Source: Elmis aenea (Eukaryota > Arthropoda > Insecta > Coleoptera > Elmidae). From it: a stretch of DNA of 64,000 nt. The translations under genes and the position numbers were made by a program. Shown here one piece after another: positions 1-10,300 of the stretch (the first letter of the stretch is position 1; each line of letters starts with the position of its first letter). Below the pieces are notes generated by a model that saw only the letters and a list, made by a program, of their open reading frames with translations, did no database searches and was not told where the DNA came from. The stretch is taken from positions 13,044,544-13,108,543 of the forward strand of contig OX393582.1 in assembly GCA_947652605.1 (NCBI GenBank). Direction: 5' to 3'.

Positions 1-199
1 AAAACGCGTTTTTTAACTTGCTTATTTTTCTGTTTTTGGAAAACGAAAAAGTAATATTGATTACATTTATGGATACAGAATTTTTTTCTCTACAAAAAAC
101 GTATTTGCACTTTTTTTCTAAAATAATTAGCGGAGCAAGAATTCGACTTTTAAAATTTTACCATTGAAATTGCTATGTTGTCCGAGTCTACACCCTGTA
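1..199. mobile_element. Right end of a foldback element (partial)
   Basis: The stretch ends in CACCCTGTA at 191-199, the right-hand terminus used by the TACAGGGTG foldback group seen many times further on. The left part lies outside the window, so the matching inverted arm cannot be checked. Confidence 0.45.
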
Positions 200-1087
200 T
201 AATTTTTAACCAACCTTCACTCATGCAAGTTGAATAAAAAAAAATCACTCGTGCAGTTCGTGCGCTTGTGTTTTTTTCCAGCTCAACTTGCATTTAGGCA
301 TATTTACCAAAAATTATCGATAATTTTTAATGCAATTGTTATATTACTACTGCATATTTTTCAGACCGTTTAAACTTCAGCATTTAAATTAATTCAAGGC
401 CTCTTTCGGTATCATAGAAATGTTTATTAAAATTATTTACATAATTTCATACTATAAGTTTTGAAACAAATAACATCTATTCCGAAAACAATATAAGAAC
501 GTTCTTAAAAACGTTCTAATGGTACAGGAAATCGATAGTTATACTCTCGTAAACATAGCAGTTTTATTGATCTCCAAATAAAATAAATTTCAAAGCAGAT
601 TATTGCCAATTTGAAATTGGTAAACAACAAATTCCAGGAATATTTAAATAACTACGCAACATTCGTTGCAAGAGTGTAAAATGTACGTTCCTACATCTGT
701 AGGTTGAACACGTGAACTGAGATATCGCTCTCTTTACATTCTGGTAAAGGACTAATCTGCTATTAAATGTATAGATGGCGACAGCACGAGAATTGTAGCC
801 ACCGTTATACAGATTTTATTGGTTTTCAAAATTATGTGACTGTTTTGCACCTTTCGACAGTTTATTGATTTTTTTCTTTTAAACACATCGACTACCAGGT
901 TCACTTTAGATTGCATTTCCTTCCGTACCACTTGTATAATTTCTCACTACTTGCGTGCGCCTTTTTTTTCCTGAGCTAAGGCTTTTTATGCTTCCAGTAA
1001 ACTTCTATAATGATTTTTAGCACATGTATTACCTAGGGTAGCTGTGTTAAAAAAATACAAAGTAGAATAAACAATGAACAAGAAATA
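200..1087. other. AT-rich stretch, nothing recognised
   Basis: No long open frame, inverted repeat or recognisable transposon terminus was seen here. A patch at 680-830 is slightly richer in GC but shows no feature I can name. Confidence 0.4.
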
Positions 1088-1294
1088 TACAGGGTGTGCC
1101 AGGTACATTTCCACCATCAAGATCTTGCTTATTATAAGAGATACAGGTTTGTTTAAATAAGATGAATTGTTCCTTAGTATATAGGAGCCACAATCCAATT
1201 TTTAAAAGTACAAAATTACTCGTACTTCAGATGCTATAGCAATAAATATGAAAATGTCGAATTTCTTTTTTCTCTCATCACTTTTGTGTCTTAA

Positions 1295-2956
1295 CCCTTA
1301 TTCTCCTAGCGTCGTCAAATGACGACGTTTACCTGTCCTGTAATAACGGTGTATTGTCAGGTACCTGATGATTTTAAACCTGTCAGCTTAAGTTTAATTA
1401 CTCAGGTAAACAATTGTTTTCATAAATGTAGCCATTGCATCGCAGTAAGTTGCAGACTTCGAACATATTTAATTGTTAAAAGTGACCAATTTACGAGAGA
1501 ACACGAAAACCATGACGTCGTCAAAAAAGTAAGTACTAAATAATATAATTACGGTAAAAATATTTTATTTGTTTACATATTTTGAATATACATATAATAG
1601 TCAAGTGTTTTTTATATAAAATGTAATTATTTATAATAACATTTATAAGGGAGTTATTTTGCTATAAATTTGATTGTCATCATATGACGACGCTAGGAGA
1701 ATGCATGTTGTACTAACATACCCTAGTTGTCCTTAGATTTTTGAGTGTAGCCGAAATGATGGATTTGTTAGAAAATGATGATAGTGACCAGGATATTTTT
1801 ATTGAACCACCTGCAGTTAATGAGCTAACAGACGAAGATTCAGATGAAGAAGAAGGGACGAATATAAACTGTTTATCCAGAAATCAACTAATGGCACCGG
1901 CAGAGAAAAAACAGACCAGAAAAGAAGTTTCAACTATTTCCAACCTAAACAAAATACCAAAGATCACCAAAAAATCAAAAAAAGATCAAATTATATGGAG
2001 CAGTGGCGGTAAAACTATACATATACAACCTTGTCAATTTCATCTTATGGCAGAAGAAAATATTGATGAAGTCACTGCTGTTCAATATTTTGAACGGTTT
2101 TTTGATGATACTTTAATCGAATTAATTATTACTGCCAGTTCCGAATATTGCTTATCAAAAAACTGGCCAGATATAAAATTAACCAAAGAGGAACTGCGAG
2201 TATTTTTTGCCATTTTAATTGTTTCTGGGTACAATCCATTGGCAGGAAAAGCAATGTATTGGAGTACATGTAGTGATTTGCGCAACATTGCGATATATGA
2301 ATCTATGCGGAGGGATAGATTTGATAATATCATGAAATCACTTCATTTTAAATCAAATTTAAACTTAGACAAGCTCGATAAGTTTTCCAAATTACGACCA
2401 TTAATTTCATATATTCAAAAAAAAATTATGGAAAATTATACACCCACCTCAGCAATATCGCATGATGAGGCAATGGTGGAATACTTCGGTAGGTACGGAT
2501 GTAAGCAAGCGATTAGAAATAAACCAATACGATTTGGATACAAGGTTTGGTGTCAAAATTCACCATCTGGTTATCTAATCGCCTTTGATCCTTACCAAGG
2601 AAAAACTTATCGAGGAAATGAAATAATGGAGAGTAAATTTGGTAAATGTTCATCTACAGTGCTACCTTGCTTTCAACCTTATCATAGTTTATAAGTTTAT
2701 AGTTTATATGTCTCAAATTTAATTTACATTGTAATATACTTTCACAAATAAATCTGAAATTATAAAACATACCAAGATTATTATCATTTGTACTCATACT
2801 CCCCTAGCGTCGTCATATAACGACAGCTCCTAAGTCAGGACCTGCGTCCTGTAATTTAATAAAAAGTGATTTTTCATGTATCTATGGCCATTTTTAAACA
2901 ACTGATTGAATTTCAAAACATTTTGATAAATATTTCTTAATTCCGGAGAATAAGGG
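1295..2956 (+). mobile_element. piggyBac-type DNA transposon, copy 1
   Basis: Flanked by TTAA at 1291-1294 and 2957-2960, the piggyBac target duplication. Termini are perfect 12 bp inverted repeats, CCCTTATTCTCC and GGAGAATAAGGG. Both ends also carry a subterminal TAGCGTCGTCA motif (left about 1307; right about 2805 and, inverted, about 1690). At 1,662 bp it is shorter than an autonomous element because the transposase is cut short. A second, rearranged copy lies at 31,931-34,612. Confidence 0.93.
1512..2694 (+). pseudogene. piggyBac transposase, spliced start, C-terminally truncated
   Basis: PGBD-type transposase (DDE_Tnp_1_7 family), which cuts and pastes the element at TTAA. The track-style start at 1741 is a TTG. 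A better model starts at ATG 1512 with a 17 bp exon (1512-1528), a GTAAGT donor at 1529, a 208 bp intron and a CCTTAG acceptor ending at 1736. The frame then runs on through FLSVAEMMDLLEND. An acidic N-terminal region precedes the core; SHDEAMVEYFG (about two-thirds along) holds the first catalytic Asp. The frame ends after KCSSTVL followed by an unrelated tail, so the later catalytic Asp residues and the Cys-rich C-terminus are absent. The protein should be inactive. Family is clear; the splice model is inference. Confidence 0.85.
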
Positions 2957-3765
2957 TTAATTCTTAATCATTAAATCAATTTTATTTGTTCCTTCTGGAG
3001 GTACTTTTTTTATGTAGAATGTAACTATCATCATAGATTTTTGTTATGACTTCATTTTTGAGATATTACACCTAACTTCATTTTTTTCTTACGGACCGTC
3101 AAGTTGGCTTTGGAATAATTCGATGTGCTTTTGTTTTCCTCTTTCTAACGATATATCATATGTTATATATATATTTTTATAAATAACTCAGGAACTCAAC
3201 AAAAATCGTATTTTACCGATATTATTCTAAGCTAGCTCTGAAACGTATTAAACGGGCAAGTTGGCTTTGGAATAGTGAAAAGTGTTTTTTTCACCTCTTT
3301 CTAATGACATATCACTTGTCATATCTGTTTAAATAAATAACTCGGAAAATCAAGTAAAACCGCATAATATCAATATAATACCAAGTTAGCTATGAAACAT
3401 GATAACTAACTTACAATTAGAATAATATCGGTAAAATATGTTTTATTCTTATTTTCCGGCTTATTTATTTAAAAAAAATATGACAAGTTATGTATCATTA
3501 GAAAGAGGAGAGTATATCTGTACTTATACAATCTGTTCTACAAAATGGGCCCAGGACTATAGCGACTTCAAATTGTGGTTTAACCATAAACAAACCATAT
3601 ATATTATTAAATGGGACAGTCTTAGCTACAATTTGGCGAAAAAATTCTGTTTTAAAAACCTTCATTTATTTGTTGTGACTTTTCCGACATTTTTTAAAAA
3701 TTGGTTGGTATATTTTTTTGGTGTATTCGTGTAGAACCTTTTTAGTACTTTTCAACGGTCTAGAC

Positions 3766-4109
3766 CAGTGGTCGGCAAACTCATTAGTCAACAGAGCCAA
3801 ATATCAACAGTACAACGATTGAAATTTCTTTTGAGAGCCAAATTTTTGTTTGTTCGCATGAATATGTAGACTCGAATAAGGAAAGAACAGCAAACCTTAG
3901 TTTTTTTTTAGCTGATTATATGAGCCAGAAATAGTATTCCAGGTGTTAAAAATCAACATATCTTCCTTCTCCAGGTCTTTCAAAGCAGTCAACCAGTCGT
4001 CACGAAGTTTCAATCGCACTGAACGTGCGCGCCTGCACGTGGTATATTGTGGAAGAGCCACACTCAGGGGCCAAAGAGCCGCATGTGGCTCGCGAGCCAC
4101 GGTTTGCTG
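3766..4109. mobile_element. Short hAT element (CAGTGGTCGGCAAACTC type)
   Basis: Flanked by perfect 8 bp duplications GTCTAGAC at 3758-3765 and 4110-4117. The left end reads CAGTGGTCGGCAAACTC and the right end GAGCCACGGTTTGCTG, so the right terminus appears to have lost about 7 bp inside the inverted repeat. Interior GAGCCAAAT and GAGCCGCATGTGGCTCG blocks resemble non-autonomous SPIN/OC1-like hAT elements known from many animals; that sub-assignment is from memory and tentative. No transposase. Confidence 0.85.
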
Positions 4110-4260
4110 GTCTAGACTTTTAGTAGGGTTATACTATGAAATGTTTGTAAAAAATGTAAAAAAATGTTTAAGCTAGTAGGCCATTTAATCAAAACTTCTG
4201 TTAAAAAAAATAATTACTCCTAATACTCCTAATCAAGCAACCTTAAAAATATTTGCTTAA

Positions 4261-4473
4261 AGCTGGGTTTACATTAGTCCTGTGAGTTGATCAACTCACA
4301 TGAATTCATGTGACATGAACGCTAAATGACCGTCTAAACCTTGTAATTCATGTCAGTTGATCATTTGAACGGAATCATTTGAATTGACTTACAAGATTTA
4401 GGTTTAGACGGTCATTTGGCGTCACATGAGTTCATGTGAGTTGATCCACTCACATGACTAATATAAACCCAGC
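4261..4473. mobile_element. Palindromic MITE bounded by TTAA
   Basis: TTAA at 4257-4260 and 4474-4477 bound a 213 bp unit whose ends AGCTGGGTTTACATTAGTC and GACTAATATAAACCCAGC are inverted repeats. The arms contain GTGAGTTGATCAACTCAC palindromes and GAATTCATGTGA motifs. TTAA flanks suggest mobilisation by a piggyBac-type enzyme; termini differ from the piggyBac copies in this window. Confidence 0.75.
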
Positions 4474-4488
4474 TTAACTAAGTCAATG

Positions 4489-4628
4489 GAATCTGAATTA
4501 CTTAGACTTAGACTATTACTAATGAGAACACACTAACTCACAGTTTGAGCAATTTCTTTAGCCCTGTTTCGTTATCGTTGTCATATAACCAATAGCAGAG
4601 TTCTCATTAGTAATACTCATTCAGATTC
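4489..4628. repeat. Small inverted repeat
   Basis: GAATCTGAATTACTTAG at the left and ATACTCATTCAGATTC at the right are imperfect inverted repeats, with TATTACTAATGAGAACAC and GTTCTCATTAGTAATA inside. Probably a short MITE; no clear target duplication. Confidence 0.55.
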
Positions 4629-4639
4629 TAGTATGGAAA

Positions 4640-4973
4640 TGAGATTTCTGAAAAAAATTAAAGGTAAAACGCGTAGAGACAAAATTAGAAACGAACCCCA
4701 TTAAGAAAACTTAAAAGTACAAGCAAAAGAACAAAATATCACAGAGGCACAACTGAGATGGCTAGGTCATGTATATTGAATGGCAGAAGATATAATGCCC
4801 AGGAAAACGTATGAAGCGAGAACGGGAGGAAAAAATCGTAAAGGAAGACCAAGAAGAACTTGCAATGATGTGAAAGAATCTGCCACAAACAGGGAGATCG
4901 AGTGGAGCAAGGTCAGAGAACTAACAAGAAACAGAAAACGATGGAGAGAAGCATATAAAAAGAAACCGCATAC
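4640..4973 (+). pseudogene. 3' end of a non-LTR retrotransposon reverse transcriptase ORF
   Basis: With one or two stops, the plus strand reads MRFLKKIKGKTRRD, then QLRWLGHVY and KGRPRRTCNDVKES up to RNRKRWREAY. This is the typical C-terminal tail of RTE-like or related LINE ORF2 proteins in insects (LRWLGHV...GRPR...RxRWR). The fragment is interrupted at 4974 by a foldback element. Its 3' tail seems to resume at about 6457 (CCTTACACCTGAAGGTAG followed by a GAA-rich tail near 6,495-6,510). Confidence 0.75.
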
Positions 4974-5220
4974 ACAGGGTGTTTCTTAAGTATTGCAAAA
5001 ACAAATTGGAAGGTGATTCCTCATCGAAAATTAAAGGGGGTCTTTCTTATAAAATTTTTTCCTTAGACGTCTCCTTTCAGAGTTACACCACCCTAACGAG
5101 GAGCGGTAAAATAAGGTTTTTATTTAATTTCTTAACTTTGGATAATTGTAGGAGAATGACATTTGGTAGATGTTTTGTACTTATTGAAAGGTTTCCCATA
5201 GTAATATTTTAAATCGTCTA

Positions 5221-5601
5221 CCACCTTCACAGGGGGCTGAAAAGTGCGAACCCTGTTGGTTTTTTAATCAGAACTTTTTGGTGGGTTAATTTTGGAATCA
5301 AAACAAAAAATTTTGAAAACTTGATTTATTTAGAAACCTCTTTTATTCTTTAGTTTTTCTCGTAAAACTTACCATTTTGAGTAAAAAATGAAATAAGTAA
5401 ACATGAATCATCAAATATTCCAATATAAAACAATTCATTTTGGTGGTTGCCATGGTTTGTTTATGTTCATATTGGGTAGAATTGACAGGTGTAATTCATT
5501 TTGATGTTTACGCGGCGACAATGCTAAAACGCCCGTCAAACCAAAAAGTTTTGATTAAAAAACCAACAGGGTTCGCACTTTTCAGCCCCCTGTGAAGGTG
5601 G
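5221..5601. mobile_element. MITE with about 60 bp terminal inverted repeats
   Basis: Left end CCACCTTCACAGGGGGCTGA and right end CAGCCCCCTGTGAAGGTGG are inverted repeats; the match continues through GCGAACCCTGTTGGTTTTTT and its complement. The centre has no ORF. Superfamily not assigned; no target duplication recognised. Confidence 0.8.
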
Positions 5602-5616
5602 GAGATGATTGAAAAT

Positions 5617-6326
5617 CAGTGATGTGAAATGACGGTCATTTATGATTGTGACGTCATGACCGTCATGACCGGTCATATGACCGTCATTTATGATTACTTT
5701 TATAACAATGGTATAAAATTAATATATATGTAATAGGAATAATAAATAAAAAGCAGAATTATTAGTATCAGTATCTTTATCTGGGTATTGTATTCCTTCA
5801 GAGAAGGCTCTAGAAGTCGAGGGAGTTGAAGGTGATTTTGGACTACTTATGCTGAGAGCAAATTTTTTTAAATAAAACTTTTATTTGCGTTTCAACTTTA
5901 ATTTTACATGCTCTGGGCATTTCTTGCATGTTGTAATTAAATGTTCTGCCATTCTAGTGGCATGTAATCCGTATCTCTTTCTACGAAATTGGCAACCATA
6001 AGTAGCTAACTTTTGCTGCGAACTTGCAGGATAACGTACAAAAAAGTAAAATACCTTCCCTTTTCTCCGCATTGTATTTACCAACTTTCAGAATACTTTA
6101 TATAGTGGTATTTACATTTTTATTAACGATATTGCAATTAAGATGAACACAAATCAAGTGATAACCACCATGTAAACTTAAAACTGTCATTTTTGGATGT
6201 TAGAAAAACTGTCATTTTGAATTTTGGAGGTTAGAATGGTCACGGTCATTTAAAATCATTGTGACGTGACGTCATCAGCGTCATGACAAACTGTCATGAC
6301 GCGGTCATATGACACTCACATCACTG
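5617..6326. mobile_element. hAT element with perfect 8 bp target duplication
   Basis: Target duplication TTGAAAAT at 5609-5616 and 6327-6334 brackets a 710 bp unit with ends CAGTGATGTG and CACATCACTG. Subterminal regions are dense in (A)TGACGGTCAT-type repeats at both ends, as in hAT elements that cluster transposase binding sites. Inside is a minus-strand remnant of a BED-finger coding region. Confidence 0.92.
5881..6084 (-). pseudogene. BED zinc-finger fragment of a hAT transposase
   Basis: The 67-residue frame contains CQFRRKRYGLHATRMAEHL followed by CKKCPEHVK. This matches the BED-finger pattern CxxC...N-ATRM--HL--CKKCPE-V of hAT transposases and BED proteins, which bind DNA. The second cysteine of the first pair seems to be replaced by arginine, and nothing of the RNase H-like catalytic core follows. 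It is a relic inside the 5617-6326 element. Confidence 0.65.
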
Positions 6327-6745
6327 TTGAAAATATTACTATGGGAAACATTTTAATAAGTATAAAACATCTACCAAATAATTATTCTCCTACATTTATC
6401 CAAATTTGAGAAATAAAATAAAAACCGCTCCCCTTTAGAGGGGTGTAAAAAGAAACAAAAGCCTTACACCTGAAGGTAGAGAGGCATAAGAGTAAGAAGA
6501 AGAAGAAGCAATTTTTACATTGAACCGTTTTCGAACTTATGAAAGATCTTTAATTATTTTTGTATGTTCCGGACTATTCTTCCCCCTCAATAAATTTCTT
6601 AACAAAACAAATAAATAAATAACGCATTAGAATACGAGATTTGTTATTGCAATTAAAGAAATGTTTGCTTATTTTAAAGTAAGTGCAAAAATATTAACAT
6701 AATAAATCGCTACATAATATTTACTTATTGAAACTTAATGGAACA

Positions 6746-7398
6746 TTAATTATAATTCAGTGCGAGTGGATCATCGGAACAGTCGGTGAAGGTAGTTAGT
6801 GCATTGGATGGCGGATTGTCATTAAGAGGAGAATTCTGCGATAGGTACGTCGGTAAAGGCGTCGATGTGGAAGATGGCGTTGGTGAACCTTCTAGTTTTA
6901 TGTACTGTGGCTCGTGAGGCTCGAAGTTATCATCATCATGGCCATGATTTGTTGGTACAAATGAACAAGTACATGGATTAGAATACTTAATACGCTGTAG
7001 CACTTGCATGAGTTCAATTCTAAATTGCAATTTTTGGTTTATTGTTAAAGTTTTTACTATGGGCAGTGTTGACTTGTAAAACTGCGCATCTTCATCCTCT
7101 TGTGTGCTTTCTTGCCTTGAAGCTCGGTAAGTTGCAAGCTTGTTCTTCAGGGCAACCCTCTTTCTGATTTTCCTTGCAGAATTTTTTAACTGGCTAGCAG
7201 TTTTCGCTTCGAAGCTCGCTGTTTCGTATACTTTCTTTTGAATTTGGCTAGAGGGCGGGCGGGGGTATTTCATATTCTTTAAAAATTGCAGTTGATCATC
7301 ATAAATATATCGCGTTACTTTAATGTTTTGATGTTGTTTCTTTTGTGTGCGGACATAGTTGTCCCGAACGGATTTCCATTTGTTGATCACCTCTTGCA
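6746..7398 (-). CDS. MADF-BESS gene, exon 2
   Basis: Begins after TTTTTAG and supplies the last MADF helix, a basic linker, the BESS motif and the tail ending DPLALNYN. The upstream in-frame ATG at 7,408 lies inside the intron and is not the real start. Confidence 0.88.
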
Positions 7399-10300
7399 CT
7401 AAAAACAATAATAAAATATAAAATTAGCTCACAGCTAAATAATTTGAAATAAAATAAAAAACCAGCAAGATGATAAGGAGTAGTGGGTAAAACGATTATA
7501 AACGAATAATGAACTTCAAATACTTAAAAAGATGTACTTATACATACAGGGTTCTCGTTTTTCGAGGGCCACTATGGGGATCTCGTAAACGGTAAGAGTT
7601 ACGACTTCGGTTAAATTAGGACAAAGTTGTATATTCAGGCGCTTATTAATTTGACGCAAACAGAACTTATCTAGCTTTTTTGGTTTTTGAAATATAGGGA
7701 AAAAAGTAAAAAAGTGGATTTTTGTTTTTTGCCCGTAACTTTTTCATTTGATGTCGAATTTCATTTCTGTAACAACTTTTTCTTGGCCAGTTTTTGCAAG
7801 AAATCAAAATCCTCAATTATATTTTCCATACGACGTTACGCTTTTTCTAAACCATCATCACGTCAATTTTTTCTCATGGTCGCGAGGCTCTACGATTTAA
7901 ATTTAGGCATTTTTACCGCTTTTGCACCACTGACCTTGTTCTACGAACTGGGTCTGAGCGATTTTATCGCGTTTGTGCCGTGCTGTACGATTTGTGGCCT
8001 TGTACACGCGAAGCGGATATAACTTCAGTTGATCTGGCGTTAGAGCCGGTTTTATGCACGCGACAGTATCAAGGCGGCGTAGGCAGATTTGTTTTTAACG
8101 TGCATTCTGTGTTGGCTATTAAGTTGGAAAAAGACAAAAATTAGGTTGGTCTTTGTCACCGACGCCAAAAGTCTTCTTTTTTCTTGACCCAAAAGTCTTA
8201 TGCAGGTAGAAGTTGGGTTCGCGCGGTTTTTGCGTGTGATTTTTGTAACAAAAAATTTAATTTTTTTGAGGTGCTGATAGAGAACAGCGTAAGGCCCGCT
8301 GCACACTTACGTTTTTCTGCAGTGCGTTGGACGTGCGGCAGCCGCACGTTGCCGAAGTTGCTTTGATGCACACGTACGTTTTCTAACCGCAATTGTGATT
8401 CATTCAGGCATCTCTTCTGTTTTGGGGAACAGCCCAGCGCTACAGTGTGCTTTTCGCATCAGAAATGAAAGTGTATCGTAGAAAACGGGTAACATTCGCA
8501 TACCTTGTATATAAACATTTTGTTTCAAAAAATAAAAGGCGTTATTGGGTGCATCCATTCACCGATCTAAGACTTGCAAGGGGAGAGTTTGTAAGATCTT
8601 TTGCCGATTTGAGAGAAAATCAGGACAAAGTTTAATAAGCTTATTTTACGGAAAGTGATTAAAATAAATGAGAGTTATCTTCGTGATGTGGAGGCTGACA
8701 ATGTATTTTTTTAATTATTATTTTAAAATCTGCATTCTATTAGAAAACTATTGCTCATGCAATTGATCAAATCGTATGTTAGACATGATCTAAATTTAAT
8801 TTTAAATAATTGCATTGTCGAAACTGCAGATTCGCCTAAGAACAACCAAAATAGATTTAATCTGTAACACCGACTTTTTTTATATATTTAAATTTAAAAC
8901 TTAAGTAGCCACTTAGCAAAATCATTTTTTAATTCTATAATTTCTTATTCTAAACTTCCTACTTTTGCTTCTATTAATTTACTTTTTGTATTCAAAGCAG
9001 TAATGTCAACATCGTGTAATGGATTTTCAAAGTTAAATAAAATCGAGTGAAAAATGTTAAATTTGTAAAATCGTTCATTAAATTAATCAGCTAACTTCAT
9101 AATATATTTAACGTATAATTTTGAATGTAATAAAATTGTTTAGTCGGAAATATTTTTAACATTATGGGAAAACAGCAATAGCATTTTTCTAAGTGTGATA
9201 TACAAATAGTTAATTTACCTTTAAATAATTGTATTATTGGAACAAATCATTTATACTTTTATTCCACCTTGCAGTTCAATATTTAACGGATAAAATTGTA
9301 TAAAATAAAAAATAAATATTGAACAAATTTAAACGGTTTCAAAACAGTTTATTTGCGTTTGTCGGTCATAGGCGTTTCACGCGTGCGCATATAAAACGAA
9401 TTTTTTTAGTTGCTATTCAGTATTCTAAAGTGGTTGAATATGGCCTGATATTTAGTATTCAGTATTTGAATCCTTTTTTTGTCGGTATTCAGTATTCAGT
9501 ATTTCAATACTTTTTCGGTATTCATACCCACCTCTGGTTGCGAATATACTTCATTTTGATGACAACGTTACTTTGATGTTTCGACAAATAGTTAAATATT
9601 ATTCAACATATTATCCGATTTTTACTAATAGGAAGTTCTTGTAATAAGAGAAATGAAGTGCGCATGTAAAGTTCATGTGTCACCTGTAGGAAATTCGCAA
9701 ATGAAATCATTATTAACTAAATTGTTATTATGTACATCAGCTCTTGCTAAAATGAAACGTTTTCCATCCCAATATGAATTTAAATATATCTATCGTGGTA
9801 TTTTGCGGCAAACTGCTGCACGTGTGCACTGCGCCATATACTACAATGTACTACAGAAACGCACGTTTCCTTGGGGATCTGCGGCACCAACTGCAAGCAA
9901 CTAGGACGTCGGGCAGCCGTGCGTCGACGGATGTACGTGTGCAGCACGCAATATGTTTTCTAGTACTTTGCGCCGCAACTGCGGCACCGCACGTCCAACG
10001 CACTGCAGAAAAACGCACGTGTGCAGCGAGGCTAATTGTTGTATTTTTCAACTCACAGCTTCATTACAGAAGCAACATAAAAAAGAAGAAGAACAAGCCC
10101 TACTCTCCAGCAAATTGAAACCGAAACACTGGTTCCGATACGTAGACGACACCTTCGTCATCTGGTAAAATGGAAAAGAAGCACTTCAAGATTTTCTAAC
10201 ACACCTGAACAACCTACACAAGAACATAAAATTTACGATGAAGAGAAGAATGGCGCGTTACCCTTTCTGGACATACTGGTCAAAAGAGAAGCAAACGGAA

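Larger units (their letters stand above)
1090..3520. mobile_element. Foldback element (44.5 kb family) interrupted by piggyBac
   Basis: Starts TACAGGGTG at 1088 and matches the left arm of the complete foldback at 44,487-45,968 (shared ATTATAAGAGATACAGG and GAAAATGTCGAATTTC). The match breaks at 1291, where a piggyBac copy is inserted at TTAA, and resumes at about 2961. Further in, an arm segment is repeated (GCCAAGT/CAAGTTGGCTTTGGAATA at about 3,100 and 3,256) and an inverted return is visible at 3,420-3,520. The right terminus is missing. Confidence 0.7.
4975..6456. mobile_element. Foldback element carrying two nested insertions
   Basis: Begins CAGGGTGTTTCTTAAGTATT at 4975. The left arm (for example TTTGGTAGATGTTTTGTAC at about 5162 and TTTCCCATAGTAATATTT at about 5193) returns inverted at 6,330-6,440 (AATATTACTATGGGAAA; ATAAAACATCTACCAAA). 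The right terminus is worn. Between the arms sit a MITE (5221-5601) and a hAT element (5617-6326). It is itself inserted into the LINE tail at 4640-4973. Confidence 0.75.

Noticed and set aside
3438..3734. 98-codon plus-strand frame
   Set aside because: It lies largely within a foldback arm and flanking AT-rich sequence; no recognisable protein.
7687..8022. 111-codon frame in the MADF gene intron
   Set aside because: It falls within a partial foldback element and resembles no transposase or host protein.
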